64,000 nucleotides of DNA from Micromonospora sp. PLK6-60 (GCF_019890675.1 NZ_JAIOAA010000010.1:140975-204974), one strand, 5' to 3'. Shown: positions 9,239 through 17,841, numbered from the stretch's first letter. Notes: generated from the sequence alone by a model not told the origin. Numbers and translations: made by a program.

Positions 9239-9600
9239 CCGACCTGCCGCATCCCGCGCCGTCCCCGTCGGGAGTGGGGCCGACCTGCCGCATCCTGCGC
9301 CGTCGGTGTCGGGAGCGGGGCCGGGCCGACTGCCGCGTCCCGCGCTGTCGAGGTCGGGGTTGGACCGACTTGCCGCGTCTCGCGCGGTCCGGCCCGTAGA
9401 TGGGGCCGACTTGCCGCGTTCTGCGCTGTCGGGGGCGGGGGTGGGGCCGCTCGCCGCGCCCCTGCGTCGTCCGGTCGGGGGCCGACTTGCCGCGTCCCGC
9501 GCCGTCCGCGTCGGGGGTGGGGCCGACTTGCCGCATCCCGCGCCGTCCCCGTCGGGGATGGGGCCGACTTGCCGCATCCCGCGCCGTCGGGGTCGGGGGG
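9239..9600. repeat. Array of nine ~41-bp tandem repeats (minisatellite)
   Basis: Nine degenerate copies begin at 9239, 9280, 9326, 9365, 9406, 9447, 9482, 9523 and 9564, each opening with CCGACTTGCCGC or a close variant and continuing (A/G)TCCCGCGCCGTC then a G-rich tail. Five units are exactly 41 bp; the others are 35-46 bp. The array fills the gap between glmS and the convergent hydrolase gene. Frames crossing it are repeat artefacts. Units 7-9 are the most alike, as expected from recent expansion at one end. Confidence 0.85.
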
Positions 9601-9625
9601 CCTGCGGGGGGGGGGCGGGAGGCGG

Positions 9626-11200
9626 TCACCGGCCGAGGACGATCCGGGCCATGCCGTCCAGGGCCGGGTTCTCCGGCTCCCAGTAGCCGGTATGGCCGTA
9701 CCGGCCGCTGGGAAAGCGTCGGCCGCCGAACCCCGGGTCGCTGGGGTCGTGTCCGAACCACAGCTCGTGGCGGTCGTACCCGCGCAGCACCGGCCCGATC
9801 GGCGTCTGGTCGAGCAGCGCCCGGCCGAGGACCTCGGGCAACGGGCGGGCCTGCCGGATCACGTCGTCCGGCGCGGTCGCCGCCCAGACCTGGCCCGGTG
9901 GCACCCGCAGCTCCCGGGCCTCGGCCACGCCCACCCCGGGCGAGCCGACGAAGACCAGCGCGTCCGCGCCGAGGCCGTGGTCCCGGGCGGCGACCCCGAC
10001 CACCACCGACCCGTAACTGTGGCCCAGCACGGTCTGCCGGGCCGGCGGCCCGTCGTGGCTGGCCCGCAGCCCGTCCTGGAAGCGGCTCAGCGTCGGGCCG
10101 GCGTCGCGTGCCTGGCCGGAGCGGGCCGCCTCGTCGAGGAAGTCCGGCGCGTCGTAGTCCAGCCAGAGCACCGCGGCCGTGGCCGCGGTGGGGGCGAGGG
10201 CGTCGCACCGGGTCAGCACCCGGGCCGCCCGGCTCAGCTCACCGGCGGCGCCGGCCAGGTCGGAGGTCATCCCCGGCACGTAGGTCAGCACGTGGTCGGC
10301 GTGGTCCGGGTCGCCCAGCGCGACGATCGCCCGGCCGTCCCCGGCCGGGTCGAGACCGAGCAGGTACGCCCGCGGCGGCCCGGCTGCCAGCCGGTCGGCC
10401 AGCGCGTCCAGCCCGGCCAGGGCCGCCTCGGCGGAACCACGACCGGGACGGCCGCGGAACCGGCTCCACCGGGCGAGCAGGACGCCCCGGTGCGCGGCCA
10501 GCAGCGACCGGTTGGCCTGGTCCCGGGCCGCCACCGGAACCCCGTCGAGCCGCCCGACCAGGTGCGGCTCGTGCCGGACCAGCCACCGGCGCTGGGCCGG
10601 GGTGAGCCCGCGCCACCAGCGGCCGACCAGCGCCGGTCCCGCCCCCGCCGGTGGCCGCCAGGCCGGCGGCGACAGCCAGCCCGACCCGGCCGCGTCGGCC
10701 AGCCCGGCCAGCCGGCCGGCCGCCTCCCGGTCGGCCCGGTCCGCCGCGGCGAGCGCCGCGCCGATCGCCGCCGACACCTGCGTCACCGTCGGGCCGATCC
10801 GGTCCGGCGGGTGGCGGCCCGGATCGGCCCGGACCCGGCCGGCCCGGTCGACCGCCACCCCGGCCCGTTCCGCCAGGGCGACCGCCTCGGCCAGCCGCGC
10901 CTTCGCCACCCGCAACCGGTCGGCGAGGACGGCCAGCGTCTGGTCCACCTCGATCAGGACCGGCCGGATCGCGGCCAGCTCGGATCGCAAACCGGCGAAC
11001 CGCGCCTGTGCGGCGCCCGCCGCCGCCCCGGACCAGCCACCGCGCAACGCCGCCGCCCCCTCGGTCAGCTCGGCGGCCCGCGCGTCGACCTGGCTGGTCA
11101 GCCCGCGCCAGGCGACGCCGGTGGCGTACCAGCCGGCCGGGTCGGCGGACCAGAGCCGCTCGTAGGCCGCGACCGGCGCGGCGGGACGCCCGGTCACCAC
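9626..11200 (-). CDS. DUF1023-type alpha/beta hydrolase with helical N-terminal domain
   Basis: A 524-residue protein. The N-terminal ~230 residues are helical and Ala-rich with WSGAAAGAA and WRGLT segments, like WXG/LXG-type domains. The C-terminal half is an alpha/beta hydrolase with the nucleophile elbow GHSYGS (Ser at about residue 395), followed by VFVGSPGVGV and a late His region (DRHELWFGHDP). The pattern fits the DUF1023 family, often found beside type VII secretion-like small proteins in actinobacteria. Start GTG 11200 is tentative, since no strong Shine-Dalgarno sequence is seen. A small helical gene lies just upstream in the same direction. Confidence 0.75.
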   Translation of the reverse strand: MVTGRPAAPVAAYERLWSADPAGWYATGVAWRGLTSQVDARAAELTEGAAALRGGWSGAAAGAAQARFAGLRSELAAIRPVLIEVDQTLAVLADRLRVAKARLAEAVALAERAGVAVDRAGRVRADPGRHPPDRIGPTVTQVSAAIGAALAAADRADREAAGRLAGLADAAGSGWLSPPAWRPPAGAGPALVGRWWRGLTPAQRRWLVRHEPHLVGRLDGVPVAARDQANRSLLAAHRGVLLARWSRFRGRPGRGSAEAALAGLDALADRLAAGPPRAYLLGLDPAGDGRAIVALGDPDHADHVLTYVPGMTSDLAGAAGELSRAARVLTRCDALAPTAATAAVLWLDYDAPDFLDEAARSGQARDAGPTLSRFQDGLRASHDGPPARQTVLGHSYGSVVVGVAARDHGLGADALVFVGSPGVGVAEARELRVPPGQVWAATAPDDVIRQARPLPEVLGRALLDQTPIGPVLRGYDRHELWFGHDPSDPGFGGRRFPSGRYGHTGYWEPENPALDGMARIVLGR

Positions 11201-11315
11201 GCCCCCGCCGCCGCACCGCTCGCTGGTGGCGAGCCGCCGGGGCGACCGGTCGCCCACGGCCCGCGCACCGCTCCGTGGCGCAGCGCGCGGGGCCGTGCGG
11301 TCGGGAACCGTCCGC

Positions 11316-11612
11316 TCACCGCTCGATGGCGGCCAGCCGGCGGGCCGCCCGGTCGTCCACCGCCCGGTAGCCGTCGGCGGCCACCCGGACCGCACCGGCG
11401 CTCTCCGCCAGCCGGCGGCCCAGGTCACCGGCCCAGCCCCGGACCGCCGCCGCCAGCCCCGCCAGCTCGGCGTCGGCCCGCCAGCCGGCCGCCTGCGGCG
11501 CGGGTGGGAGCCCGCCGGCCAGCCCGCGCACCAGCCGGTACGCGTCGCCGTCGAGCACCCCGGCCACCCGGTACAGCAGGTCGGGGTGGACGGTCAGCGG
11601 CTCCTCGCTCAT
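11316..11612 (-). CDS. Small helical protein, WXG100/ESX-like partner
   Basis: A 98-residue, Ala/Arg-rich, wholly helical-looking protein (MSEEPLTVHPDLLYRVAG at the start, GAVRVAADGYRAVDDRAARR near the end). Size, position and the YRAVDD-type helix resemble ESX-family excretion proteins that precede DUF1023 hydrolases; no strict WXG motif is present. ATG 11612 has GAGGAG 8 nt upstream. It is probably co-transcribed with the hydrolase across a 115-bp gap. The ESX link is inference. Confidence 0.6.
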   Translation of the reverse strand: MSEEPLTVHPDLLYRVAGVLDGDAYRLVRGLAGGLPPAPQAAGWRADAELAGLAAAVRGWAGDLGRRLAESAGAVRVAADGYRAVDDRAARRLAAIER

Positions 11613-11777
11613 GGTCGGACTCCTCGCCCTCGCCGGACATCGACAGCTGGCGACGCTAGGCGGTGCGGGGGTGGTTCCGCCGCCGCTGTGGACGGCGGGC
11701 GGTGGCCGTACGCCGGGGTTGTCCACAGGTGTTGCCCGGCGCGGATCCGGCGGCTAATCTCCGGCCCCGCGCGCCGG

Positions 11778-11783
11778 TAGGGT
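11778..11783 (+). promoter_or_regulatory. Leaderless-type -10 box for acpS
   Basis: TAGGGT ends 7 nt before GTG 11791. No Shine-Dalgarno sequence is seen, supporting both the GTG start and a leaderless mRNA. Confidence 0.5.
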
Positions 11784-11790
11784 GGTTTTC

Positions 11791-12159
11791 GTGATCGTCG
11801 CGGTCGGCATCGACGTGGTCCTGGTGGCGCGGTTCACCCGCGCGCTGGAGCGCACCCCGTTGCTGGCGGAGCGGCTGTTCACCGAGGCGGAGCGGTTCAC
11901 CCGCTCGGGCAACCCGCGCTCCCCGGAGTCGCTGGCCGCCCGGTTCGCGGCCAAGGAGGCGGTGGCCAAGGCGCTGGGCGCGCCGGCCGGGCTGAGCTGG
12001 CACGACTGCGAGATCGTGCCGGACCCGGACGGCCGGCCGTGGCTGACCGTGTCCGGCACGGTGGCCGCCGCGGCGGCCGACCGCGGGGTGAACCGCTGGC
12101 ATCTGTCGTTGTCGCACGACGGTGGGATCGCCTCGGCCATGGTGGTGGCGGAGCGTTGA
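11791..12159 (+). CDS. acpS: Holo-[acyl-carrier-protein] synthase
   Basis: AcpS transfers 4-phosphopantetheine from CoA to the serine of acyl carrier protein. The 122-residue protein has the two family signatures: VGIDVVLVARF at the N-terminus (Mg-binding Asp) and RFAAKEAVAKALG in the middle, ending with HLSLSHDGGIASAMVVAE. Start GTG 11791 is chosen from the conserved N-terminus and the -10 box 7 nt upstream; a GTG at 11782 in frame lies inside that box. It is followed by nnr and alr. Confidence 0.95.
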   Translation: MIVAVGIDVVLVARFTRALERTPLLAERLFTEAERFTRSGNPRSPESLAARFAAKEAVAKALGAPAGLSWHDCEIVPDPDGRPWLTVSGTVAAAAADRGVNRWHLSLSHDGGIASAMVVAER

Positions 12160-12203
12160 CTGACCGGCGGGCCGCGGGTCCGCCGGGGGACGGGACGGGT
12201 GGC

Positions 12204-13697
12204 ATGAAGCCGGTGTGGCGGGTCGCGGACGTACGCGCGGCGGAGGCGGGCCTGATGGCGACCCTGCCACCGGGGACGCTGATGAAGCGCGCGGCGGCCG
12301 GCCTGGCCCGCCGCTGCGCGTTGCTGCTCGCCGACCGGGGCGGGGTGTACGGCGCGCGGGTGCTGCTGCTGGTCGGCACCGGGGACAACGGGGGCGACGC
12401 GCTCTACGCGGGTGCGCTGCTGGCCCGTCGCGGGGCGGCCGTGTCGGCGCTGCCGACCACTCCGGGGCGGGCGCACGCCGACGGGCTGGCCGCGCTGCGC
12501 GCCGCCGGTGGGCGGCTGGTGGACCGGCCGCCGGCCACCGTCGACCTGGTGCTCGACGGGATCGTCGGCATCGGCGGGCGGGGCGGGCTGCGGGAGACCG
12601 CCGAGCAGCTCGCCGCGAGCCTCGCCGGCCGCTGCGGGCGGGACGGCGCCCGGGCCACGGTGGTCGCGGTGGACGTGCCCAGCGGCGTCGCGGTGGACAC
12701 CGGGCACGTGCCGGTGACCGCGAGCGGCCGGGCCAGCGCGGTCCCCGCCGACGTGACGGTGGCCTTCGGCGCGCTGAAGCCCGCCCTGGTGGTGGGGCCG
12801 GCGGCGGCGCTGGCCGGCCAGGTCGAGCTGGTCGACATCGGCCTCGGGCCGTGGCTGCGTGGCACGCCGGCGCTCCAGGTCGTCGAGGGGGCCGACGTCG
12901 AGCGGTGGTGGCCGGAGCTGGGCGCGTCGGCGGAGAAGTACACCCGGGGCGTGGTCGGCGTGGCGACCGGCTCGGCGACGTACCCGGGGGCGGCGGTGCT
13001 CTCCGTCGGCGGCGCGCTGGCCGGGCCGACCGGCCTGGTCCGCTACGCGGGCGGGGCCCGGGCCGAGGTGGTGCACCAGCACCCGTCGGTGATCGCCACC
13101 GGGCGGGTGGCCGACGCCGGCCGGGTGCAGGCCTGGGTCTGCGGCTCCGGGCTCGGCACCGGGGAGGAGGCCGCCGCCGAGCTGCGCGCGGTGCTCGCCG
13201 CGCCGGTGCCGGTGGTGCTCGACGCGGACGCGCTGACCCTGCTGGTGGACGGAAAGATGGCCGACCGGCTGCGGGACCGGGAGGCGCCGATCGTGGTCAC
13301 CCCGCACGACCGGGAGTACGCCCGGCTCTGCGGCGAGCAGCCGGGCGCGGACCGGGTCGGGGCCGCGCTGCGGCTGGCCGCCTGGATGAACGCGGTGGTG
13401 CTGCTCAAGGGGGACCGCACGATCGTCGGCACGCCGGCCGGCCGGGCGTACGTCAACCCGACCGGCACCCCGGCGCTGGCCACCGGGGGCACCGGCGACG
13501 TGCTGGCCGGTCTGCTCGGTTCGCTGCTGGCGGCCGGGGTGGCGCCGGAGCGGGCGGCGGCCGCGGCGGCGTACCTGCACGGGCTGGCCGGCCGGGAGGC
13601 GGCCCGGGGCGGCCCGGTGACCGCGCCCGACGTGGCGACCGCGCTGCGGCCGGTGGTCGGCCGGCTGGTCGGAACGCGCGGCTCCGGGCCGAGGTGA
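12204..13697 (+). CDS. nnr: Bifunctional NAD(P)H-hydrate epimerase / ADP-dependent NAD(P)H-hydrate dehydratase
   Basis: This enzyme repairs hydrated NAD(P)H. The 497-residue protein fuses a YjeF_N epimerase domain (about 1-215, with GTGDNGGDALYAGALLARRG and VVAVDVPSGV) to a C-terminal ribokinase-like dehydratase domain (about 225-497, with VVTPHDREYARL, LLKGDRTIVG and the ATP/Mg loop ATGGTGDVLAGLLG). ATG 12204 matches the usual start; a TTG at 12156 overlapping the acpS stop is an alternative. The position between acpS and alr is common in actinobacteria. Confidence 0.93.
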   Translation: MKPVWRVADVRAAEAGLMATLPPGTLMKRAAAGLARRCALLLADRGGVYGARVLLLVGTGDNGGDALYAGALLARRGAAVSALPTTPGRAHADGLAALRAAGGRLVDRPPATVDLVLDGIVGIGGRGGLRETAEQLAASLAGRCGRDGARATVVAVDVPSGVAVDTGHVPVTASGRASAVPADVTVAFGALKPALVVGPAAALAGQVELVDIGLGPWLRGTPALQVVEGADVERWWPELGASAEKYTRGVVGVATGSATYPGAAVLSVGGALAGPTGLVRYAGGARAEVVHQHPSVIATGRVADAGRVQAWVCGSGLGTGEEAAAELRAVLAAPVPVVLDADALTLLVDGKMADRLRDREAPIVVTPHDREYARLCGEQPGADRVGAALRLAAWMNAVVLLKGDRTIVGTPAGRAYVNPTGTPALATGGTGDVLAGLLGSLLAAGVAPERAAAAAAYLHGLAGREAARGGPVTAPDVATALRPVVGRLVGTRGSGPR

Positions 13698-13709
13698 TCT
13701 ACCGGGAAG

Positions 13710-13715
13710 TAGGCT
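13710..13715 (+). promoter_or_regulatory. Leaderless-type -10 box for alr
   Basis: TAGGCT ends 6 nt before ATG 13722, just after the nnr stop; no Shine-Dalgarno sequence is present. Confidence 0.55.
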
Positions 13716-13721
13716 GGGTCC

Positions 13722-14840
13722 ATGTGGCAGGCCGAGGTACGCGTCGACCTCGACGCGATCCGTGACAACGTGGCCCGACTGCGGTCGGGCACCAGCGCCG
13801 AGCTGATGGCGGTGGTGAAGGCGGACGGCTACGGCCACGGCATGGTCCCCGCCGCCCGGGCCGCGCTGGACGCCGGGGCGGACTGGCTCGGCGTCTGCAC
13901 CCTGGACGAGGGGCTCGGGCTGCGCCGGGCCGGGATCACCGCGCCGGTGCTGGCCTGGCTGCTCGCGCCCGGCCTGCCGCTGCACGAGGGCGTCGCCGCC
14001 GGCGTCGACCTGGGCGTGCCGAGCCTGCCCCTGCTGGACGAGATGATCGAGGCGAGCCGCCGGGCGGACCGCCCGGCCCGGCTGCATCTCAAGATCGACA
14101 CCGGGCTGTCCCGGGGTGGCGCCACCGTCGCCGACTGGCCGGCGCTGCTGGAGGCCGCCGCGAAGGCCCAGGCCGACGGCCTGGTCGAGGTGGTCGGCGT
14201 GTGGAGCCACTTCGTGTACGCGGACATGCCCGGCCACCCCACCACGGACCGCCAGCTCGCCGTCTTCCACGAGGGCCTGGCCATGGTCGAGCGGGCCGGT
14301 CTGCGGCCCCGCTACCGCCACCTGGCCAACTCGGCCGCCACGCTCACCCGCCCGGACACCCACTTCGACCTGGTCCGCCCCGGCATCGCCTGCTACGGGC
14401 TGTCGCCGATCCCGGGGGAGCGGTTCGGGTTGCGCCCGGCGATGACCGCCCGGGCCCGGGTGACGCTCACCAAGCGGGTGCCGGAGGGCACCGGCGTCTC
14501 GTACGGCCACACGTACACCACCGAGCGGGCGGCGAACCTGGCCGTGGTGCCGCTCGGCTACGCCGACGGGGTGCCCCGCAACGCCTCCAACGTCGGCCCG
14601 GTGCAGCTCGGCGAGGTGCGGCGGACCATCTCCGGCCGGGTCTGCATGGACCAGTTCGTGCTCGACTGCGGCGACGACCCGGTGGCGGCGGGAGACGTGG
14701 CGACCCTGTTCGGCACCGGCGAGCACGGCGAGCCGCTCGCCGACGACTGGGCCGAGGCGACCGGCACCATCAACTACGAGATCGTCACCCGGTTCGGCGG
14801 CAGCCGGGTGCCCCGGGTCTTCGACGGCGAGCGCCCATGA
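13722..14840 (+). CDS. alr: Alanine racemase
   Basis: Alr supplies D-alanine for peptidoglycan. The 372-residue PLP enzyme has the cofactor lysine K33 in AVVKADGYGHG, the second-base tyrosine region GVSYGHTYTT and the conserved GRVCMDQFVLDCG loop. The length matches the family. Its stop overlaps the next start (ATGA), so it heads a coupled alr-hydrolase-tsaE unit with its own leaderless promoter. Confidence 0.97.
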   Translation: MWQAEVRVDLDAIRDNVARLRSGTSAELMAVVKADGYGHGMVPAARAALDAGADWLGVCTLDEGLGLRRAGITAPVLAWLLAPGLPLHEGVAAGVDLGVPSLPLLDEMIEASRRADRPARLHLKIDTGLSRGGATVADWPALLEAAAKAQADGLVEVVGVWSHFVYADMPGHPTTDRQLAVFHEGLAMVERAGLRPRYRHLANSAATLTRPDTHFDLVRPGIACYGLSPIPGERFGLRPAMTARARVTLTKRVPEGTGVSYGHTYTTERAANLAVVPLGYADGVPRNASNVGPVQLGEVRRTISGRVCMDQFVLDCGDDPVAAGDVATLFGTGEHGEPLADDWAEATGTINYEIVTRFGGSRVPRVFDGERP

Positions 14841-15934
14841 CCAGGCCCCACCGGCTGCGCGTGCCCCGGCCGCGGACCGCCGCCGGGCGGGTCGCCGGGG
14901 TGGTCGGGGCCGCGGTGGGCGTGGCCGCCGCCGGGCTCGCCGCCGGCGTGGCCAGCGAACGCGCCCTGGTCCGCCGGCTCAAGGCCGACCCGACCGACCC
15001 GTACGCGCACGAGGTCTTCGGCGACCTGTCGTACGACGAGGCGTACCGGCTGGAGATGCCGGACGGCACTGACATCCACGTCGAGGTGGTGGAGCCGAGG
15101 CGGCCGATCGAGGGGCACCCGACCGTGGTGTTCGTGCACGGCTTCTGCCTGGACATGGGGACGTTCCACTTCCAGCGCAAGCTGCTCACCGAGCGCGGCG
15201 ACTACCGGGTCGTCGCGTACGACCAGCCGGGGCACGGCCGGTCCGGCCGGTTGGAGACCGGCGAGTACGACCTGGAACGGCTCGGCCGCACGCTGCGCCG
15301 GGTGATAGACGCGACCACCCCGGAGGGGCCGCTGGTGCTGGTCGGCCACTCGATGGGCGGGATGACCATCATGGCCTTCGCCGAGCTGTTCCCCGAGCTG
15401 TTCGGCGACCGGGTGGTCGGCACGGTGCTGATGGCCACCTCCGGCGGCCTGCTGGCGGAGAGCCGGCTGGTCGCGCCGGCGCTGCTCAGCCGGGTCGGCG
15501 CGCCGGTGCTCTACATGGTCAACAACGCCACCCGGTACGGCGGCACGGTGATCGAGCACGCCCGCCGGTCGACCCAGAACGTGGCCTGGCTGCTCACCCG
15601 CCGGCTCGGGTTCGGCACCCCGAAGCCCAGCCCGGCGCTGGTCTCGTACGTCGAGACGATGAACTCCCGGACGTCGGCCGACACGGTGACCCGCTACCTT
15701 CGGACGCTGGCCACCCACTCGCGCCTGCCGGCGCTGGCCGCGCTGGCCGGCACCCCGGTGCTGGTGGTGGTGGGTGACAAGGATCTGATCATCCCGGCCA
15801 CCCACTCCGAGGAGATCGTGCGACGGCTGCCGCACGCCGCGGCGGTCAAGATCCACGAGAGTGGGCACGTGGTGATGCTGGAGCACGCGGACCAGGTCAA
15901 CGCCGCGCTGACGAGGTTCCTGGAGGGATTGTGA
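14837..15934 (+). CDS. Alpha/beta hydrolase
   Basis: A 365-residue alpha/beta hydrolase with a hydrophobic N-terminal segment (about 18-40) that could be a membrane anchor or signal. The oxyanion region is VFVHGFCLDMG, the nucleophile elbow is VGHSMGGM (Ser172), the acid lies in VVGDKDLIIP and the His in HESGHVVMLEH. The start overlaps the alr stop by ATGA and its stop overlaps tsaE by GTGA, so all three are translationally coupled. This gene also sits between alr and tsaE in related actinobacteria. The substrate is unknown; a lipase/esterase role is likely. Confidence 0.88.
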   Translation: MTRPHRLRVPRPRTAAGRVAGVVGAAVGVAAAGLAAGVASERALVRRLKADPTDPYAHEVFGDLSYDEAYRLEMPDGTDIHVEVVEPRRPIEGHPTVVFVHGFCLDMGTFHFQRKLLTERGDYRVVAYDQPGHGRSGRLETGEYDLERLGRTLRRVIDATTPEGPLVLVGHSMGGMTIMAFAELFPELFGDRVVGTVLMATSGGLLAESRLVAPALLSRVGAPVLYMVNNATRYGGTVIEHARRSTQNVAWLLTRRLGFGTPKPSPALVSYVETMNSRTSADTVTRYLRTLATHSRLPALAALAGTPVLVVVGDKDLIIPATHSEEIVRRLPHAAAVKIHESGHVVMLEHADQVNAALTRFLEGL

Positions 15935-16413
15935 GTCACGTCGTCGAGCTGCCCACCGCGGCCGACACCCAGGCGTTCGGCCGCCGGCTGGCCCACGTGC
16001 TGCGCCCCGGCGACCTGCTGCTGCTCACCGGCCCGCTGGGCGCCGGCAAGACCGCGCTGACCCAGGGCATCGGCGCCGGCCTGCACGTACGCGGCGACAT
16101 CACCTCGCCCACCTTCGTCATCGCCCGGGTGCACCGGCCGGACCCGGAGCGCGGCGGCCGGGTGGCGCTGGTGCACGCCGACGCGTACCGGTTGGGCGAC
16201 GCCGCCGACCCGCGGGCCGAGATCGACGACCTGGACCTGGACGCCTCGGTGGACGACTCGGTGACCGTGGTCGAGTGGGGCGAGGGCATGGTCGAACAGC
16301 TCGCCGACGCCCACCTGCGGGTCCGCATCGACCGCCGGGACGACGACACCCGGGTGGTGGAGCTGGAGCCGGTCGGCGGCGACTGGGCGGTACGGCTGAC
16401 GGCCCTCGGCTGA
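15931..16413 (+). CDS. tsaE: tRNA (adenosine(37)-N6)-threonylcarbamoyltransferase ATPase subunit TsaE
   Basis: TsaE is the P-loop ATPase that drives the TsaBD complex in t6A37 tRNA modification. The 160-residue protein has Walker A GPLGAGKT at residues 34-41, the family sequence DITSPTFVIARVH and a late VVEWGEGM. GTG 15931 overlaps the preceding stop. The other t6A genes, tsaB and tsaD, lie 1.4 kb downstream, separated by hicAB and ung. Confidence 0.95.
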   Translation: MSHVVELPTAADTQAFGRRLAHVLRPGDLLLLTGPLGAGKTALTQGIGAGLHVRGDITSPTFVIARVHRPDPERGGRVALVHADAYRLGDAADPRAEIDDLDLDASVDDSVTVVEWGEGMVEQLADAHLRVRIDRRDDDTRVVELEPVGGDWAVRLTALG

Positions 16414-16437
16414 CAGCGTTTGCTGACGGTCGAGCGG

Positions 16438-16662
16438 TCACCGCAGCAGGTCGAGGAACTCCGCCGGCGTCAGTCCGGCCTGCCGGAGGATCGAGGCCAG
16501 CGTGCCCCGCTTCACGGTGCCGTGCTGGGGCACCACGACGACGTTCCCGGACGGGTTCCGGTAGACGGCGTGGCTGCCCTTGGTGCGTACGTGTTCGAAG
16601 CCGGCCTTCTCCAGACCGTGCAGGACCTTGCGTAGCGGAAGGTCTGCCAGGGCTGGGCTCAC
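16438..16662 (-). CDS. hicA: HicA-type toxin (mRNA interferase)
   Basis: A 74-residue double-stranded RNA-binding-like HicA protein. The catalytic His31 lies in RTKGSHAVYRNPSGNVVVVP, followed by HGTVKRGTLASILRQAGLT, all diagnostic. HicA toxins cut mRNA and are neutralised by HicB. GTG 16662 overlaps the hicB stop by 4 nt (GTGA), so toxin translation is coupled to antitoxin. It is convergent with tsaE, with a 24-bp gap. Confidence 0.9.
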   Translation of the reverse strand: MSPALADLPLRKVLHGLEKAGFEHVRTKGSHAVYRNPSGNVVVVPQHGTVKRGTLASILRQAGLTPAEFLDLLR

Positions 16663-16871
16663 GCAGCCCGCCCGACCTGGAACGACGTCACCAGGGGAGT
16701 GGTCTCGATCGCGGGATTCTCCACCTCGTCGAGGTAGACCTCGACCGCCTCGCGCAGGTTGGTGAGCGCCTCGTCGAGCGTCTCGCCCTGGCTGGCGACG
16801 TCGAGCTCCAGGCAGCGGGCGACGTACCAGTCGTCCTCCTGGTGGACCGCGGCGGTGAAGGTGCGAGTCAT
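16659..16871 (-). CDS. hicB: HicB-type antitoxin
   Basis: A 70-residue UPF0150/HicB antitoxin with FTAAVHQEDDWYVARCLELD and ASQGETLDEALTNLREAVEV. It lacks a C-terminal DNA-binding extension, so autoregulation may need another factor. ATG 16871 has GGAG about 5 nt upstream. TAGGAT on the minus strand at 16909-16904 is a plausible -10 box. It precedes hicA in a two-gene operon. Confidence 0.9.
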   Translation of the reverse strand: MTRTFTAAVHQEDDWYVARCLELDVASQGETLDEALTNLREAVEVYLDEVENPAIETTPLVTSFQVGRAA

Positions 16872-17004
16872 GCCGTCTCCAGAGGTCGTGATCCGACGTC
16901 GTCATCCTACGGAAGTCCGGACCGCGCGGGCCGGTCCTGTCGGCCGCGGGTGTCGGTGCGGCCTGATAGGAAGAGGGCCGACTCGCTCGTGTGAAAGGTT
17001 GCCG

Positions 17005-17706
17005 ATGCCCGACGACGCCCCCACGCTCGACCTGATGGCGCTGCTCCCGGAGGGGTGGCGCGCCGCGCTCACCCCGCACCTCGACCCGGCCCGCACCGCG
17101 GCGCTGGCCGACTTCGTCGCCCGGGAGTACGCGACGCGGACCGTCTTCCCGCCGGTCGAGGATCTCTTCTCCGCCTACCGGCTGTGCGGGCCGGAGCAGT
17201 GCCGGGTGCTGATCCTGGGGCAGGACCCCTACCACAAGGCCGGGCAGGCGCACGGGCTGAGCTTCAGCGTCCGGGACGGGGTGACCGTCCCGCCGTCGCT
17301 GCGCAACGTCTTCAAGGAGCTGGGCGAGGATCTCGGCGTGCCCAAGCCGCGCAGCGGCAACCTGGACGGCTGGGCGGCGCAGGGCGTGCTGCTGCTCAAC
17401 GCGGTGCTCACCGTCCGCCAGGCCACCCCCGGGTCGCACGCCAACTCCGGCTGGGAGGAGTTCACCGACGCCACCATCCGCGCGCTGGACGCGCTGGACC
17501 AGCGGGTGGTGTTCCTGCTCTGGGGCGGTTACGCCCGCAAGAAGGCCGCCCTGGTCACCAACCCGCGGCACGTGGTGCTGGAGGCCGGCCACCCCAGCCC
17601 GATGAATCCGCGCGGCTTCCTCGGCAGCCGCCCGTTCAGCGCGGCCAACAAGGCCCTCGCCGACGCCGGCCTGCCCACCATCGACTGGGAACGCAGCGCC
17701 GGCTGA
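17005..17706 (+). CDS. ung: Uracil-DNA glycosylase, family 1
   Basis: Ung removes uracil from DNA to start base-excision repair. The 233-residue protein is full length with the water-activating loop GQDPYH (Asp74 catalytic), VPPSLRNVFKELGEDL, LLLNAVLTV and the DNA-intercalation loop GHPSPMNPRGFLGSRPFS. ATG 17005 has AAAGG about 7 nt upstream. The gene lies between hicAB (divergent) and tsaB. Confidence 0.97.
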   Translation: MPDDAPTLDLMALLPEGWRAALTPHLDPARTAALADFVAREYATRTVFPPVEDLFSAYRLCGPEQCRVLILGQDPYHKAGQAHGLSFSVRDGVTVPPSLRNVFKELGEDLGVPKPRSGNLDGWAAQGVLLLNAVLTVRQATPGSHANSGWEEFTDATIRALDALDQRVVFLLWGGYARKKAALVTNPRHVVLEAGHPSPMNPRGFLGSRPFSAANKALADAGLPTIDWERSAG

Positions 17707-17827
17707 CCCGCCGCTGAGGCTCACACTCGATCGGACCCATGCCCGGGCCGGGGACTACCGAGCGTGACCCCCGGTTCCGCCAGGCGGGCGGGGCGGGGGC
17801 GTCACGGGTGGTAACCGGTGGGGCGAC

Positions 17828-17833
17828 TACGCT
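17828..17833 (+). promoter_or_regulatory. Leaderless-type -10 box for tsaB-rimI-tsaD
   Basis: TACGCT ends 8 nt before GTG 17842, with no Shine-Dalgarno sequence between. Confidence 0.5.
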
Positions 17834-17841
17834 GGCATACC

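Noticed and set aside
9239..9600. CRISPR array reading of the 41-bp repeats
   Set aside because: Units are contiguous and degenerate throughout, with no conserved repeat separated by unique spacers and no cas genes nearby.
8793..10208. Repeat-bearing minus-strand frame across the minisatellite
   Set aside because: It is a product of repeat periodicity and overlaps glmS antisense; no start signal or family resemblance.
11754..14726. A 990-residue minus-strand frame opposite acpS, nnr and alr
   Set aside because: All three plus-strand genes have full family motifs; the long antisense frame reflects the rarity of stops in GC-rich DNA.
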